Positions 22,280 through 33,424 of a stretch of DNA of 37,650 nt are shown here, piece by piece. A program made the position numbers and the translations under genes. Within the stretch, counting starts at the first letter, position 1. The number at the start of each line of letters is the position of its first letter. This stretch comes from Sphingomonadaceae bacterium (lineage in GTDB: Bacteria > Pseudomonadota > Alphaproteobacteria > Sphingomonadales > Sphingomonadaceae): contig JAJTEF010000016.1 of NCBI GenBank assembly GCA_021300355.1, forward strand, positions 13,764 through 51,413. The letters run 5' to 3'. The notes under the pieces were generated by a model. That model worked only from the letters and a program-made list of their open reading frames with translations, was not told where the DNA came from and searched no databases.

Positions 22280-23395
22280 ATGAGAGCCACGATCGAACGC
22301 GCGACCCTGCTGAAAAGCCTGAGCCACGTCCAATCCGTTGTGGAACGGCGCAACACTATTCCCATTTTGTCGAACGTCCTGATCGAAGCCAGCGAAGGCG
22401 GCAAGATCAAGCTGACCGCGACGGACCTTGATCTACAGGTCGTTGAAACCTTTGCGGCCGATGTCGAAACCCCCGGTGCAACAACCGTTTCGGCGCACAC
22501 CTTGTTCGAAATCGCGCGCAAATTGCCCGAAGGTTCGCAAGTCCAATTGCATGCCGCAGACGGCCGCATGGCGGTGAACGCTGGCCGCGCCCGCTTCTCG
22601 CTCGCAACGCTGCCGCGTGAGGATTTCCCAACGATCGCAGAGGGCGAATTGCCCACCTCGTTCGAAATTCCGGCAAGTTCGCTGATCCAGATTATCGACA
22701 AGACGCGCTTTGCGATTTCGACCGAAGAAACGCGTTATTATCTCAACGGTATTTTCCTGCACGTCACCGACGATGCAGATCCTGTGTTGAAGGCAGCGGC
22801 AACCGATGGCCACCGCCTCGCCCGCGTCACGCTGCCGCGCCCTGCTGGCGCAGAAAATATGCCGGACATCATCGTGCCGCGCAAATGCGTTGCCGAAATC
22901 CGCAAGCTGCTGGACGAAAGCGGCGGCAATGTCATCCAGATCGACCTGTCGGCGAGCAAAATCCGCTTCACCTTTGACAGCGTCATCCTGACATCAAAGC
23001 TGATTGACGGCACATTCCCCGATTACAGCCGCGTCATTCCAACCGCGAATGACAAGCTGCTGCGCATCGACCCAAAGGCATTCAGCCAAGGCGTTGACCG
23101 CGTGGCGACCATCGCCACCGAAAAAACCCGCGCTGTCAAAATGGCGCTCGATAAAGACAAGATCACTTTGTCGGTCACCAGCCCTGAAAACGGCACAGCC
23201 GCCGAAGAAGTGTCCGGCCAATATAGCAGCGACGGCTTTGAAATCGGCTTTAACGCGCGTTATTTGATGGACATATTGGGCGAAATCGAAGGCGACATTG
23301 TCGAGCTTCACTTGGCCGACGCCAGCGCGCCAACGCTCATTCGCGAGAATGACAAGTCAGCGGCGCTGTATGTTCTGATGCCAATGCGCGTCTAA
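22280..23395 (+). CDS. dnaN: DNA polymerase III subunit beta (sliding clamp)
   Basis: The 371-residue beta clamp encircles DNA and tethers DNA polymerase III; it also recruits mismatch repair and translesion factors. The N-terminal ERATLLKSLSHVQSVVERRNTIPILSNVLI, the central GIFLHV...AATDGHRLARV, and the C-terminal PMRV ending are hallmark positions of the three-domain clamp. The length is typical. AAGGGGAA precedes the ATG. It stands alone here: no dnaA or recF follows on the same strand, common in alphaproteobacteria where dnaN is separated. No clear DnaA boxes were found upstream. Confidence 0.96.
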   Translation: MRATIERATLLKSLSHVQSVVERRNTIPILSNVLIEASEGGKIKLTATDLDLQVVETFAADVETPGATTVSAHTLFEIARKLPEGSQVQLHAADGRMAVNAGRARFSLATLPREDFPTIAEGELPTSFEIPASSLIQIIDKTRFAISTEETRYYLNGIFLHVTDDADPVLKAAATDGHRLARVTLPRPAGAENMPDIIVPRKCVAEIRKLLDESGGNVIQIDLSASKIRFTFDSVILTSKLIDGTFPDYSRVIPTANDKLLRIDPKAFSQGVDRVATIATEKTRAVKMALDKDKITLSVTSPENGTAAEEVSGQYSSDGFEIGFNARYLMDILGEIEGDIVELHLADASAPTLIRENDKSAALYVLMPMRV

Positions 23396-23429
23396 TAAAT
23401 GGAGTGGCTTCCGCGCTGGAAGCCCTCCC

Positions 23430-25172
23430 TTATTCCGCTGCTTCCGCCATTTCGATGCTCTGCGGACCGCGCACCACGATACCGGGCAAAGCCCCCGTCA
23501 TCGCGCCATTACGGAACGTAACCACGCCCGATTTAATCGTCGCGGCATAGCCTTCAGCCTTTTGCAGCAAGCGCTTGCCACCGGCGGGCAGGTCGAACGC
23601 CAGCCACGGCTTCAACAATTTCAACGCTTCAAAATCGATGACGTTGATATCGGCGAGATAGCCCGGCTTGAGCACACCGCGATCATTCAGCCCATAAAGC
23701 CGCGCCGTGTCGTGGCATTGCCGTTTGACGGCGAGTTCAAGCGGTATTGTTCCCGCCTTACGATCACGCGCCCAGTAACTAAGCAGAAATGTTGGTGACG
23801 CCGCGTCGCAAATCGTCCCGCAATGTGCGCCACCGTCGGAGAGCGATGCGACGATATCGTCACGCTGGAGCAGCTCTTTGGTGAAGTCCAAATTGCCATC
23901 CATATAATTCAATATCGGCAGGTAAATCATCCCGTTGCCATCGTCGGCCATCAACTGGTCATAGGCATATTCGGCCGCTTCTTTGCCTGCAGCTTGTGCA
24001 AAGCCGAAGACGCTTTCTTCGCGAGTGGGTTCATAGCTAAAGCCATCGCCCAGCGGAAATTGCATGGCCCATGCGGCGGTGACCAGCATGAAGAATGGGG
24101 CCATATCGACCGACGGCAGCGGCAAATTATCCTCCGCCAACATCGCCGCCTTAAACGCCGGGTCGGACAGTTTTGCCTTTTGTTCGTCCCACGACAGTCC
24201 GGCGATTTTCTGCCAGCTTGGCTTGCGCATGAACGGGTGCACCGTGCCGCGCCAGTTCATGATGACGCCAATACCGCGCAGGCCAATCGCCGCGACCAGA
24301 TTGGCGCCATTGTCATTGGCGTTGCACATCGACGCCATTTGCTCGGTCCACGGCATTTGCTTGATGGGCGATTGCAACATGGTGAAGGCGATGGGCAGTC
24401 CGGTCTCGCGGCTTAACCGACCCATCCAGCCGAACTCGTCCCATTCTTCCAAGAAATCGGTGGTCAGCTCAAACACCCCATGCCCGACTTTGCCCATGGC
24501 GCGGCCAATACCAACCAGCTCGGGTTCGGTCGCCGTGGTCCCGGGGACAAGTTCGCCATCAATCGATTTGTGCAATACAGTGCGGGATGTGGAAAAACCC
24601 AAAGCCCCTGCGCGTAAGCCTTCCTCCACCAGCCGCGCCATTTCGGCGATGTCGGCTTCGGTTGGCTCCTCATTATCCGCGCCGCGCTGTCCCATGACAA
24701 AGGCGCGCAACGCGCCGTGCGGAACTTGCGTACCGATATCAATGGTGCGCGGCAGGCGTTCGAGCGCGTCGAGATAATCGGGAAAGCTTTCCCAATCCCA
24801 TTTCATCCCCTCGGCGAGCGCAGTGCCGGGAATATCCTCGACACCCTCCATCAGGCCGATCAACCAATCATGCTTGTCCTTTTTCGCGGGCGCAAAGCCA
24901 ACGCCGCAATTGCCCATCACGACCGTGGTGACGCCATGCCAGCTCGACGGTCCCATCTCGCTGTCCCATGTTGCTTGGCCGTCATAATGGGTATGGATAT
25001 CAACAAAGCCAGGCGCGACGATTTTACCCGAACCATCAATCTCTTCGCGGCCCGCAGCGCTGATTTTTCCCATAGCGGTAATGATGCCGCCATCCACCGC
25101 GACATCGGCGACAAAGCGCGGCGCGCCCGTGCCATCCACCACGGTTCCACCGCGAATGACCAAATCATGCAT
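23430..25172 (-). CDS. N-acyl-D-amino-acid deacylase family amidohydrolase
   Basis: This 580-residue enzyme has the D-aminoacylase-type amidohydrolase fold: an N-terminal composite beta domain ([18 protein letters not shown]), the metal motif H60-x-H62 in DIHTHYD, the metal-ligand Cys in GNCGVGFAP, later histidines, and an SDGGAHCG segment near residue 450. Relatives hydrolyse N-acyl-D-amino acids to D-amino acids and a carboxylate, but sphingomonads carry several paralogues with unknown substrates. No signal peptide is present. The SD (AGGAGAG) lies in a stem that can pair with an upstream CTCTCCT. It converges on dnaN with 34 bp between the stops. Confidence 0.85.
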   Translation of the reverse strand: MHDLVIRGGTVVDGTGAPRFVADVAVDGGIITAMGKISAAGREEIDGSGKIVAPGFVDIHTHYDGQATWDSEMGPSSWHGVTTVVMGNCGVGFAPAKKDKHDWLIGLMEGVEDIPGTALAEGMKWDWESFPDYLDALERLPRTIDIGTQVPHGALRAFVMGQRGADNEEPTEADIAEMARLVEEGLRAGALGFSTSRTVLHKSIDGELVPGTTATEPELVGIGRAMGKVGHGVFELTTDFLEEWDEFGWMGRLSRETGLPIAFTMLQSPIKQMPWTEQMASMCNANDNGANLVAAIGLRGIGVIMNWRGTVHPFMRKPSWQKIAGLSWDEQKAKLSDPAFKAAMLAEDNLPLPSVDMAPFFMLVTAAWAMQFPLGDGFSYEPTREESVFGFAQAAGKEAAEYAYDQLMADDGNGMIYLPILNYMDGNLDFTKELLQRDDIVASLSDGGAHCGTICDAASPTFLLSYWARDRKAGTIPLELAVKRQCHDTARLYGLNDRGVLKPGYLADINVIDFEALKLLKPWLAFDLPAGGKRLLQKAEGYAATIKSGVVTFRNGAMTGALPGIVVRGPQSIEMAEAAE

Positions 25173-25177
25173 ATCGA

Positions 25178-25199
25178 CTCTCCTCTTCCTAAAGGAGAG
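25178..25199 (-). promoter_or_regulatory. Stem that can sequester the Shine-Dalgarno of the deacylase gene
   Basis: On the minus strand CTCTCCT (25193-25199) precedes AGGAGAG (25178-25184) with an 8-nt loop, giving a 7-bp hairpin. The AGGAGAG arm is the ribosome-binding site 5 nt before the start codon at 25172. The stem would mask it unless opened. No riboswitch-like core was recognised. Confidence 0.45.
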
Positions 25200-25260
25200 C
25201 CTATCAGACTTAATCGGACGGTTAAAGTGGCGTCGCGTTGATCACGATTGCTCGGTGAAG

Positions 25261-26481
25261 TTACGCTTTACGCTGTCCCAGCAAGCGCAAGCGAAGCGCG
25301 TTCAGTTTGATGAAACCAGCCGCATCCTTTTGGTCATAGGCACCGGCATCGTCTTCGAACGTCACAACCTTTTCGCTATACAGGCTGTTGGGCGATTTGC
25401 GGCCAACCACACTCGCCAGACCCTTATAAAGCTTCAACCGGACGGTGCCGGACACCAAGGTCTGCGAATGGTCAATCGCGGCTTGTAGCATCTCGCGCTC
25501 GGGCGAGAACCAAAAGCCATTATAGATAAGCTCGGCATATTTCGGCATCAGCTCATCTTTAAGATGCGCTGCGCCGCGATCGAGCGTGATGCTTTCAATA
25601 CCGCGATGGGCACGGGCATAAATCTCACCACCGGGTGTTTCATACATGCCGCGTGATTTCATGCCGACAAAGCGGTTCTCGACCAGATCAAGGCGGCCAA
25701 TGCCATGCTTGCGGCCAAGACCATTCAGCGCCGCGAGCAACGTCGCGGGCGACATCGCTTCGCCATTCAGCGCGACGCCGTCGCCCTTTTCAAAATTGAT
25801 GGTGATATATTCGGGCGTGTCTGGCGCATCTTCTGGATTGACGGTGCGCGAATAGACATAATCGGGCGTCTCATCCCACGGGTCCTCAAGCACTTTGCCT
25901 TCAGATGAGGTGTGCAGCAGGTTGGCGTCGGTCGAAAACGGGCTTTCGCCGCGCTTGTCCTTTGGCACAGGGATCTGGTGTTGTTCGGCCCATTCGATCA
26001 GCCGTGTCCGGCTCGTCAGGTCCCACTCACGCCAAGGGGCGATCACCTTGATGTCGGGGTTCAGCGCATAAGCCGAAAGTTCGAACCGCACCTGATCATT
26101 GCCCTTGCCCGTTGCGCCATGCGCAATTGCGTCCGCGCCGGTTTCGGCGGCAATTTCGATCAACCGCTTCGAAATGAGCGGACGGGCAATCGATGTGCCC
26201 AACAAATAGTCGCCTTCATACCGCGCATTGGCGCGCATCATCGGGAAAACGAAATCGCGCACAAATTCTTCGCGCAGATCATCGATGTAGATATGGTGAT
26301 CGGGCACGCCCATCAGCACAGCCTTTTCGCGTGCTGGCCCAAGCTCTTCGCCCTGCCCCAAATCGGCGGTGAAGGTGACGACTTCGCAGCCATATTCCAC
26401 CTGTAGCCATTTCAGGATGACGCTGGTGTCGAGCCCGCCCGAATATGCGAGGACGACTTTTTTAACGCTGTCTTTGGTCAT
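25261..26481 (-). CDS. argG: Argininosuccinate synthase
   Basis: ArgG joins citrulline and aspartate with ATP to make argininosuccinate, the penultimate step of arginine synthesis. The 406-residue length is typical. The ATP pyrophosphatase loop SGGLDTS (14-20), [15 protein letters not shown] near 112-126 (present as [15 protein letters not shown]) and YETPGG near 280 are all visible. ATG 26481 opens [16 protein letters not shown]. It lies 41 nt downstream of the cation-exporter gene on the same strand, so read-through is possible. argH is not in the window. Confidence 0.96.
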   Translation of the reverse strand: MTKDSVKKVVLAYSGGLDTSVILKWLQVEYGCEVVTFTADLGQGEELGPAREKAVLMGVPDHHIYIDDLREEFVRDFVFPMMRANARYEGDYLLGTSIARPLISKRLIEIAAETGADAIAHGATGKGNDQVRFELSAYALNPDIKVIAPWREWDLTSRTRLIEWAEQHQIPVPKDKRGESPFSTDANLLHTSSEGKVLEDPWDETPDYVYSRTVNPEDAPDTPEYITINFEKGDGVALNGEAMSPATLLAALNGLGRKHGIGRLDLVENRFVGMKSRGMYETPGGEIYARAHRGIESITLDRGAAHLKDELMPKYAELIYNGFWFSPEREMLQAAIDHSQTLVSGTVRLKLYKGLASVVGRKSPNSLYSEKVVTFEDDAGAYDQKDAAGFIKLNALRLRLLGQRKA

Positions 26482-26522
26482 ATCATTTTCCGAAGCTGAA
26501 TATCCGCCGCGCGCCTAACAGT

Positions 26523-27092
26523 TTAGGCCGGGTTCGACAACTCCCACAACTGCCAAAGCCCCAGAAAGAGGAACATCGACGCCGCAATCCTATGCACAAT
26601 GCGCAGCGAAACCTTTTCCACCAGCTTCTCGCCCAGATAGACCGCAGGGACATTAGCGATCATCATGCCCAATGTTGTTCCGGCCGCAACCACCAGCACG
26701 GCATGATATTGCGCGCCAAGCGCGATTGTTGCGACTTGCGTCTTATCGCCCATCTCGACCAAGAAAAATGCGATTGTTGTCGCGACAAATGCCCCGCGCT
26801 GCGACGCGACTTTCATATCATCGTCAACCTTATCGGGAATAAGCGTCCAGGCCGCCATCAGGATGAAACCAATGGCGACCGCGATGCGAAATGTGTCGCT
26901 CATGAAGACACTCGCCAGCGCACTGCCCGCCCAAGCCGCGAGTGCATGATTGGCCATTGTGGCGGCAAAGATGCCGGCGGTTACCGGCAGCGGCTTTTTA
27001 AACCGTGTCGCCAGCAATATGGCGAGCAGCATTGTTTTGTCGCCGATCTCGGCAACGGCAACAAGCAAGGTAGATGCGAAGAAAATTTCCAT
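26523..27092 (-). CDS. TMEM165/GDT1 family (UPF0016) cation transporter
   Basis: The 189-residue membrane protein has six helices in two repeats, each starting with the family motif E-hydrophobic-G-D-K-T: EIGDKT (15-20) and EMGDKT near 115. Members such as MneA export Mn2+ or exchange Ca2+/Mn2+ for H+. It is thus likely an inner-membrane Mn2+ exporter that protects against Mn overload, which is inference from the family. The leader was checked for a yybP-ykoY (Mn) riboswitch and none was seen. It lies upstream of argG and diverges from glcB across 264 bp. Confidence 0.9.
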   Translation of the reverse strand: MEIFFASTLLVAVAEIGDKTMLLAILLATRFKKPLPVTAGIFAATMANHALAAWAGSALASVFMSDTFRIAVAIGFILMAAWTLIPDKVDDDMKVASQRGAFVATTIAFFLVEMGDKTQVATIALGAQYHAVLVVAAGTTLGMMIANVPAVYLGEKLVEKVSLRIVHRIAASMFLFLGLWQLWELSNPA

Positions 27093-27356
27093 AATGCTTT
27101 CCGGATAAGGCAGTTAAAAACGCAATGCCACCCACAACCCCGCGTGGCCGAGTGATAATGATGTTTAGCGGGCGATCAACAATGTTGCGTCGGGATATCT
27201 ACGCGGGCCCATGGCTTTTCAACAAGACGCTTGGTCGGTTTCATGGGCCAGCCCTTACCCGCAATTAAACGCTTTTGCACCGTCCAAACTATCGCTAGAG
27301 AGGCCGCAACAACAACAATATCTCCCCAGGCACCACGTCCCACTGGAGCCAAAGTC

Positions 27357-29339
27357 ATGACTGAATATGTAACCCGCGCAAACCTGCAGGTCGCCGATGA
27401 ACTCGCGCTTTTCGTTGAAAGCCGCGCGCTGTCGGGCACGGGCATAGCCGCCGACGCTTTATGGTCCGGGCTATCCGATATTCTCGCACGGTTTGTGCCG
27501 GTGAACCGCGCACTGCTCGCCAAACGCGACGCGCTGCAAACGCAAATCGATGCCTGGCACAAGGCCAATCCCGGACCGATCAGCGATATGCCGGCCTATC
27601 AGGCATTTTTGCGCGACATTGGGTATCTCGTTGCCGAACCAGCGCCCTTTGCCATTGGCACGCAAAATGTCGATGCCGAAATCGCGACGATGGCGGGGCC
27701 GCAGCTTGTTGTGCCGAGCCTGAACGACCGCTTCGTTTTGAACGCCGCCAATGCCCGTTGGGGCAGCCTATATGATGCCTTATATGGCACTGACGCGCTC
27801 GATGCCCCACCTGCCCGCGCAGGCGGCTATGATGCGACACGCGGCGCGGCCGTCATCGCATCGGGTGACACACAACGTTATCTGTTCAAACAAAATGGCC
27901 TGCATATCGAGATATTGGTTGATCCCGCGCACCCCATTGGTGCGACCGACGAACTGCATATCGCCGATGTCATCCTTGAAGCTGCGCTAACCACGATCAT
28001 CGATCTGGAAGACTCGGTCGCCGCCGTCGACGCGCAGGACAAGGTTGCGGCCTACACCAACTGGCTTGGCCTGATGCGCGGTGATCTGGTGGCGTCCTTC
28101 GACAAGGGCGGGCGGACAATGACCCGCGCGCTTGAGGCGGACCGCAATTATGACGGCCTCACACTTGCTGGCCGCAGCCTGATGTTCGTGCGCAATGTCG
28201 GGCATCTGATGACCAACCCGGCGGTGCTGTTGCCCGATGGCAGCGAAGCACCCGAGGGCATTCTCGACGCGTTGTTCACCTCTTTATGCGCGCTGCACGA
28301 CCTGAAAGGTCTTGGTACGCATCGCAATAGCCGCGCAGGTTCAATCTACATCGTAAAGCCCAAGATGCACGGCCCCGAAGAAGCCGCGCTGACCAATGCT
28401 TTGTTCGATGCGGTTGAAGATGTGCTTGGCCTTGCGCGCCACACCATCAAGGTCGGGGTGATGGACGAAGAGCGCCGCACGTCCGCCAACCTCGCGGCGT
28501 GCATTCACGCCGTCAAAGACCGCATCGTCTTCATCAACACAGGCTTCCTTGATCGCACCGGCGACGAAATGCACACCGCGATGCAGGCTGGCCCCATGAT
28601 CCGCAAGGCTGAGATGAAAGCGAGCAGCTGGATCCAAGCCTATGAGGCGCGCAATGTCCAAATCGGCCTTGCCTGCGGCCTTTCGGGCAAAGCGCAAATC
28701 GGCAAAGGCATGTGGGCCGCGCCTGATATGATGGCCGACATGATGGTGCAGAAAATCGGGCATCCCAAGGCGGGTGCCAACACCGCATGGGTCCCCTCAC
28801 CCACCGCAGCAACGCTGCACGCGATGCATTATCACCAGTTTGACGTCTTTGCGCGGCAGGCGGAATTGGCACAAGAGCCCACGCCGGGCCATGATCCCTT
28901 GCTAACTATTCCCGTTGCACCCGTCGGCCATAATTGGTCCGATGAAGAGGTCACGCAAGAACTTGAAAACAACGCGCAGGGCATCCTTGGCTACGTCGTC
29001 CGCTGGATTGACCAAGGCGTCGGCTGTTCAAAGGTGCCTGACATTCACGATATCGGCCTGATGGAAGACCGCGCCACTTTGCGTATTTCGTCGCAGCATA
29101 TCGCCAACTGGCTGCTGCACGGCATTGCGACCGAGGCACAGGTGGACGCCGCGCTCACCAAGATGGCGGCGAAGGTCGATGCGCAAAATGCCAGCGATCC
29201 ACTTTACGAAAAGCTCACACCCGGCAGCATCGCATTGAAGGCCGCCCGTGCGCTCATCTTCGAAGGCGTGGCGCAGCCTAATGGCTATACCGAACCATTG
29301 CTGCACAAATTCCGGCAGGAGAAGAAAGCAGGGGCTTAA
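27357..29339 (+). CDS. glcB: Malate synthase G
   Basis: Malate synthase condenses glyoxylate with acetyl-CoA to make malate (glyoxylate shunt or glycolate use). The protein is of the single-chain G type, about 660 residues, somewhat shorter than E. coli GlcB (723). The conserved catalytic positions are present: Arg in [20 protein letters not shown] near 322, Glu in [13 protein letters not shown] near 368, and the catalytic base D571 in [13 protein letters not shown]. The open frame continues upstream to 27231, but the conserved N-terminus [16 protein letters not shown] and GGAG (27345-27348) place the start at 27357. No isocitrate lyase gene is in the window. Its stop overlaps the convergent M48 gene. 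Confidence 0.93.
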   Translation: MTEYVTRANLQVADELALFVESRALSGTGIAADALWSGLSDILARFVPVNRALLAKRDALQTQIDAWHKANPGPISDMPAYQAFLRDIGYLVAEPAPFAIGTQNVDAEIATMAGPQLVVPSLNDRFVLNAANARWGSLYDALYGTDALDAPPARAGGYDATRGAAVIASGDTQRYLFKQNGLHIEILVDPAHPIGATDELHIADVILEAALTTIIDLEDSVAAVDAQDKVAAYTNWLGLMRGDLVASFDKGGRTMTRALEADRNYDGLTLAGRSLMFVRNVGHLMTNPAVLLPDGSEAPEGILDALFTSLCALHDLKGLGTHRNSRAGSIYIVKPKMHGPEEAALTNALFDAVEDVLGLARHTIKVGVMDEERRTSANLAACIHAVKDRIVFINTGFLDRTGDEMHTAMQAGPMIRKAEMKASSWIQAYEARNVQIGLACGLSGKAQIGKGMWAAPDMMADMMVQKIGHPKAGANTAWVPSPTAATLHAMHYHQFDVFARQAELAQEPTPGHDPLLTIPVAPVGHNWSDEEVTQELENNAQGILGYVVRWIDQGVGCSKVPDIHDIGLMEDRATLRISSQHIANWLLHGIATEAQVDAALTKMAAKVDAQNASDPLYEKLTPGSIALKAARALIFEGVAQPNGYTEPLLHKFRQEKKAGA

Positions 29340-30508
29340 CGTGCCTCGGCTTTTTTAAGCTGCTCCGCTTTCCATTCCATCGCCCGGCGCACGCGGTTTT
29401 CGACTGACGGGTGCGAGTAGAATATCAATTCTTGCAACGCCGATGGCCGCGGGTAGCGATATTCGGCGGTCTTCACCAACGCGCCTGCAAGCGCGTCGGG
29501 CAAATTCGCCGTCCGAAGCGAATAAGCGTCAGCCTCGCTCTCACCGACACGCGTCACGCTGTTGACCACCGGCTGCGCAAACAGGCCCAGAACCGAGACG
29601 ATCAGCAACAATAACGGCAATCCTTCGGGGTCGCCGATGGTGGCTTTGCTGCCAAATAAGGCCGCGACCCGATGGAACAATCGGTCGGCCAAAAAGAAGC
29701 CAAGCATCGCAATGAACACAATGGCAAAAACCATCCGCCAGACATGGCCAAGAACATAATGCCCAATCTCATGCCCTGTTACGGCTTTCACCTCGTCCAA
29801 TGACGCCTGCTTGAGCGCAACGTCGGAAATCGCAATCCGCGCCGAACCAAAAACGCCAGAGACATTGGCGGTGAAGTTGTTCGATTGGCGTGAGCCATCA
29901 AACATCAACACACGGTCATGCGGAATATTGGCTTCGTCCGCCATTTCAAGCAACGCCGTCCGCACTGGCCCCTCTGGAACTGGCTTATATTCGTTGAACA
30001 TCGGTTCAATCACCACAGGCGCGAGCAATATCGTCGCCGCCGCTGCAAAAGCTGCAAGGCCACCGGACCATATCCACCATGTTTTGCCTGCACGGCGGAT
30101 AAGCGCATAGACGCCGAGGAAGAACAGCCCGCCCAATATGCTCGACAGCGCGATGCCAATGGCATTTTGCGCGAGGAAGTCAGACAATGGCTGATCCGTC
30201 CGGCCATAGGATCGTTCAAAACCCCATTGCTCATAAATGCCCCATGGCAGGCTGATGACGGCCGAGATGAAGAAAAACGCGACGCAGATTGTCCATGTTC
30301 GCAATGCCCAGCCGCGATTTTGCAATTTCGCTGACAGACGGTCGAGCAGGCCCGAGCGTACAATAATCCACGTTACAATGGCGGTGACAACCAATCCCGC
30401 CAACAACATCCAATGCGTGGCGATGGTATAGCTTTCGGCCTTTTGCAGCGCCTCTGGCCCCAGACTGTCAATATAACGCGCGGTCTCTGTCGCTGGATCA
30501 AATGCCAT
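29336..30508 (-). CDS. M48 family membrane metallopeptidase (Ste24/CAAX protease-like)
   Basis: This 390-residue integral membrane zinc protease has hydrophobic segments at about 33-53, 72-92, 115-137, 148-168, and two more after the active site. The zinc motif is HEIGH (246-250), with the third ligand in [10 protein letters not shown]. The Ste24-type signature [13 protein letters not shown] (168-180) separates it from HtpX. Eukaryotic Ste24 trims CAAX proteins; the bacterial role is probably membrane protein quality control, which is inference. It lies 126 bp downstream of trxB on the same strand with GGAGGG before the ATG, and overlaps glcB at the stop (TTAA). Confidence 0.9.
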   Translation of the reverse strand: MAFDPATETARYIDSLGPEALQKAESYTIATHWMLLAGLVVTAIVTWIIVRSGLLDRLSAKLQNRGWALRTWTICVAFFFISAVISLPWGIYEQWGFERSYGRTDQPLSDFLAQNAIGIALSSILGGLFFLGVYALIRRAGKTWWIWSGGLAAFAAAATILLAPVVIEPMFNEYKPVPEGPVRTALLEMADEANIPHDRVLMFDGSRQSNNFTANVSGVFGSARIAISDVALKQASLDEVKAVTGHEIGHYVLGHVWRMVFAIVFIAMLGFFLADRLFHRVAALFGSKATIGDPEGLPLLLLIVSVLGLFAQPVVNSVTRVGESEADAYSLRTANLPDALAGALVKTAEYRYPRPSALQELIFYSHPSVENRVRRAMEWKAEQLKKAEAR

Positions 30509-30524
30509 AGATCTTCCCTCCGAT

Positions 30525-30552
30525 ATGCTGTGTTAGCTATCTCACACAGCAT
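30525..30552 (-). promoter_or_regulatory. 9-bp perfect inverted repeat upstream of the M48 protease gene
   Basis: ATGCTGTGT (30525-30533) and ACACAGCAT (30544-30552) form a perfect 9-bp stem with a 10-nt loop, in the gap between the trxB stop and the protease RBS (GGAGGG, 30514-30519). There is no T-run, so it is not a canonical terminator. An operator for the protease gene or a 3'-end stabiliser for trxB are the options. Confidence 0.4.
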
Positions 30553-30634
30553 GGACATGCAACCGCATCTTGCGGACGGGCGGCATATGGGGGTTTATGG
30601 CGTGGAGGCCACCGTGGCTTATGCGCCTGCTGAT

Positions 30635-31660
<1,026 letters not shown>

Positions 31661-31743
31661 TTATCCCCATTAAATTAGCGCTTCACATTATGACGTCGGC
31701 AACTTATCAGGCGGGCCGAAACACGGGTTTAGGGAGCATTTTC

Positions 31744-32061
31744 ATGGCTAAAATCACAGTAATTTCACGCGATGGCCAAGGCCGCGAAGTTGAGGCTGAA
31801 AATGGCCTGAGCCTGATGGAAGTTATCCGCGACAACGGCTTTGACGAATTGTTGGCATTGTGCGGCGGTTGCTGCTCGTGCGCGACCTGCCACATCCATG
31901 TCGATCCCGCCTTTACCGATCGCCTGCCGAAGATGAGCGAAGACGAGAACGACTTGCTCGACAGCACCGACCACCGCAACGAAACCTCACGCCTGTCGTG
32001 TCAGGTTCCTGTAACCGATGCGCTTGACGGCCTAATCGTCACCATCGCGCCTGAAGATTGA
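31744..32061 (+). CDS. 2Fe-2S ferredoxin (adrenodoxin-type)
   Basis: This 105-residue ferredoxin carries electrons to a partner such as a cytochrome P450 or Rieske oxygenase, or to Fe-S assembly. The cluster cysteines follow the adrenodoxin pattern: C40-x5-C46-x2-C49 and C86, with CHIHV after the third. Two extra cysteines (C43, C44) sit in the cluster loop. A longer frame runs to 31639, but [12 protein letters not shown] is the family start and AGGGAG (31731-31736) lies 7 nt before it. No oxygenase or reductase is adjacent; the divergent trxB is the only redox neighbour. A repeat element begins 9 bp after the stop. Confidence 0.92.
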   Translation: MAKITVISRDGQGREVEAENGLSLMEVIRDNGFDELLALCGGCCSCATCHIHVDPAFTDRLPKMSEDENDLLDSTDHRNETSRLSCQVPVTDALDGLIVTIAPED

Positions 32062-32069
32062 TCTTTCGC

Positions 32070-32144
32070 GTTCGTCATCCTGAACGTGTTTCAGGATGAT
32101 ACGCGACGGTGATTTGTTATCCCGAAACGCGTTCGGGATGACGA
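32070..32144. repeat. Palindromic intergenic repeat, copy 2 (CGTCATCCTGAAC family)
   Basis: Two arms face each other: CGTCATCCTGAACGTGTTTC... on the left and its diverged inverse ...CGTTCGGGATGACG on the right. They sit between the ferredoxin stop and the end of the CNT transporter gene. Each arm is itself near-palindromic and the whole resembles copy 1 at 9979-10048. Position between convergent genes allows a terminator-like role for both strands, but there is no T-run. Confidence 0.85.
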
Positions 32145-32158
32145 CGATTTTGCTAAAT

Positions 32159-33424
32159 TCAAACCGCCGTAACAAGGCCAATCATCGCCCCTGTCATCGC
32201 AGAGGCGAGATTGCCTGCGACCCAGCTTTTCATACCCAATGACGCCGCTTCGGTGCGGCGTGCAGGGCATAAGGTGCCGATCGTCGACACGAGCAGTCCG
32301 ATGCTGGCCAAGTTGGCAAATCCGCACAAGGCATAAGTGACAATCAGCTTGCTGCGCGGGCCCAAGGTGCCATCGGCCAATGCCGCCAAGTCGAGATAGG
32401 CGACATATTCGTTCAATATCGCCTTGGTTCCCATCAACCCGCCTGCAGTTCCTGCCTCTTCCCATGGCACGCCGATTGCCCACATCAATGGCGCAAACAG
32501 CCAGCCGAACATCCGGCGCAGCGTCAACGCGGTCCCATCGACCAAGGGCAACACGGTCAGCATCTGGTCAACCAAAGCAACCAGCGCAAACACCACGATG
32601 ATGATGCCAATCACCGCAACGAACAGCTGAACCCCGTCCATCGTCCCGGTGATGACCGCGTCGATGCTGCTTTCATATTTCAAGCTGGTGTCATCATGAT
32701 CCATCTGGGTATCCCCCTCGCCCGGCACCATCAGCCGGGCGATCAGGATCGACGCGGGCAGCACAATCAAAGATGCCGAAATCATATGGCCAACAGCGTC
32801 AGGAACCGTTTTGGACAGTGTCTGTGCATAAAGGATCAGGATCGCGCCGGAAATTGTCGACATCGCCAGCACCATGATCATGAACAATTCGCTGCGGCTC
32901 ATTTTCTCAAAATAGGCGCGGACGACCAGAGGCGCCTCAACGACGCCCAAGAAGATATTTGCCCCAGCGCTCAAGCCTACGACGCCGCTGACCCCCATCG
33001 TCTTTTGCATCGCCCAGCTTAACCCGCGCACGATGATCGACAGGATTTTCCAGTGCCACAATAATGCGGATAGCGCAGAAAAAACGATGACCAGCGGCAA
33101 TATCTGGAAGGCAATAATCAGCGGAGGGCTTGCGCCTTCCTTCAGCACGAACGGCAAATCCCCGCCGCCGGTATAGCCGAACATATAGCTTGAACCGACC
33201 AAGGTCGCCTTTTCGATCGCCATGACCGCATAATTGGCGAGCATGATAACGTCCCACACAAAGGGCACCCGCACGATCACCAAAGCGATCAATATTTGCA
33301 GCAGTAACGCGCCACCGACCCAGCGCCAGCCCGGAAATGCCTTGCGCTGTTCGGAAAATCCCCACGCGATTAACAATATAACCGCGATCCCGATCAACCC
33401 CTGCAGTTGCGCGAGCATCGCCAT
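32159..33424 (-). CDS. CNT (NupC-like) concentrative nucleoside transporter
   Basis: The 421-residue membrane protein imports nucleosides with a cation gradient. It has the CNT signature G-x-K-x3-N-E-[FY]-V-A as GTKAILNEYVA (332-342), an ANIFLGVVEAPLVVRAYF helix (155-172), and about ten hydrophobic segments. A hydrophilic stretch (235-255) is inserted between helices. The start codon overlaps the stop of the upstream NUDIX gene (TAATG), so the two are coupled. Co-expression with a NUDIX hydrolase suggests nucleotide/nucleoside salvage, which is inference. Confidence 0.9.
   Translation of the reverse strand: MAMLAQLQGLIGIAVILLIAWGFSEQRKAFPGWRWVGGALLLQILIALVIVRVPFVWDVIMLANYAVMAIEKATLVGSSYMFGYTGGGDLPFVLKEGASPPLIIAFQILPLVIVFSALSALLWHWKILSIIVRGLSWAMQKTMGVSGVVGLSAGANIFLGVVEAPLVVRAYFEKMSRSELFMIMVLAMSTISGAILILYAQTLSKTVPDAVGHMISASLIVLPASILIARLMVPGEGDTQMDHDDTSLKYESSIDAVITGTMDGVQLFVAVIGIIIVVFALVALVDQMLTVLPLVDGTALTLRRMFGWLFAPLMWAIGVPWEEAGTAGGLMGTKAILNEYVAYLDLAALADGTLGPRSKLIVTYALCGFANLASIGLLVSTIGTLCPARRTEAASLGMKSWVAGNLASAMTGAMIGLVTAV

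Noticed and set aside
27140-27160. tRNA-like GTGGCCGAGTG segment
   Set aside because: Resembles a D-arm only; no acceptor, anticodon or T arm can be paired around it.
27093-27200. yybP-ykoY (Mn) riboswitch before the TMEM165/GDT1 gene
   Set aside because: The leader lacks the conserved GGGGAGUA and CCGCAC-type loops, so the expected motif is not there.
27231-27356. N-terminal extension of malate synthase (42 residues)
   Set aside because: No SD at 27231, extension not family-like, and GGAG sits correctly before ATG 27357.
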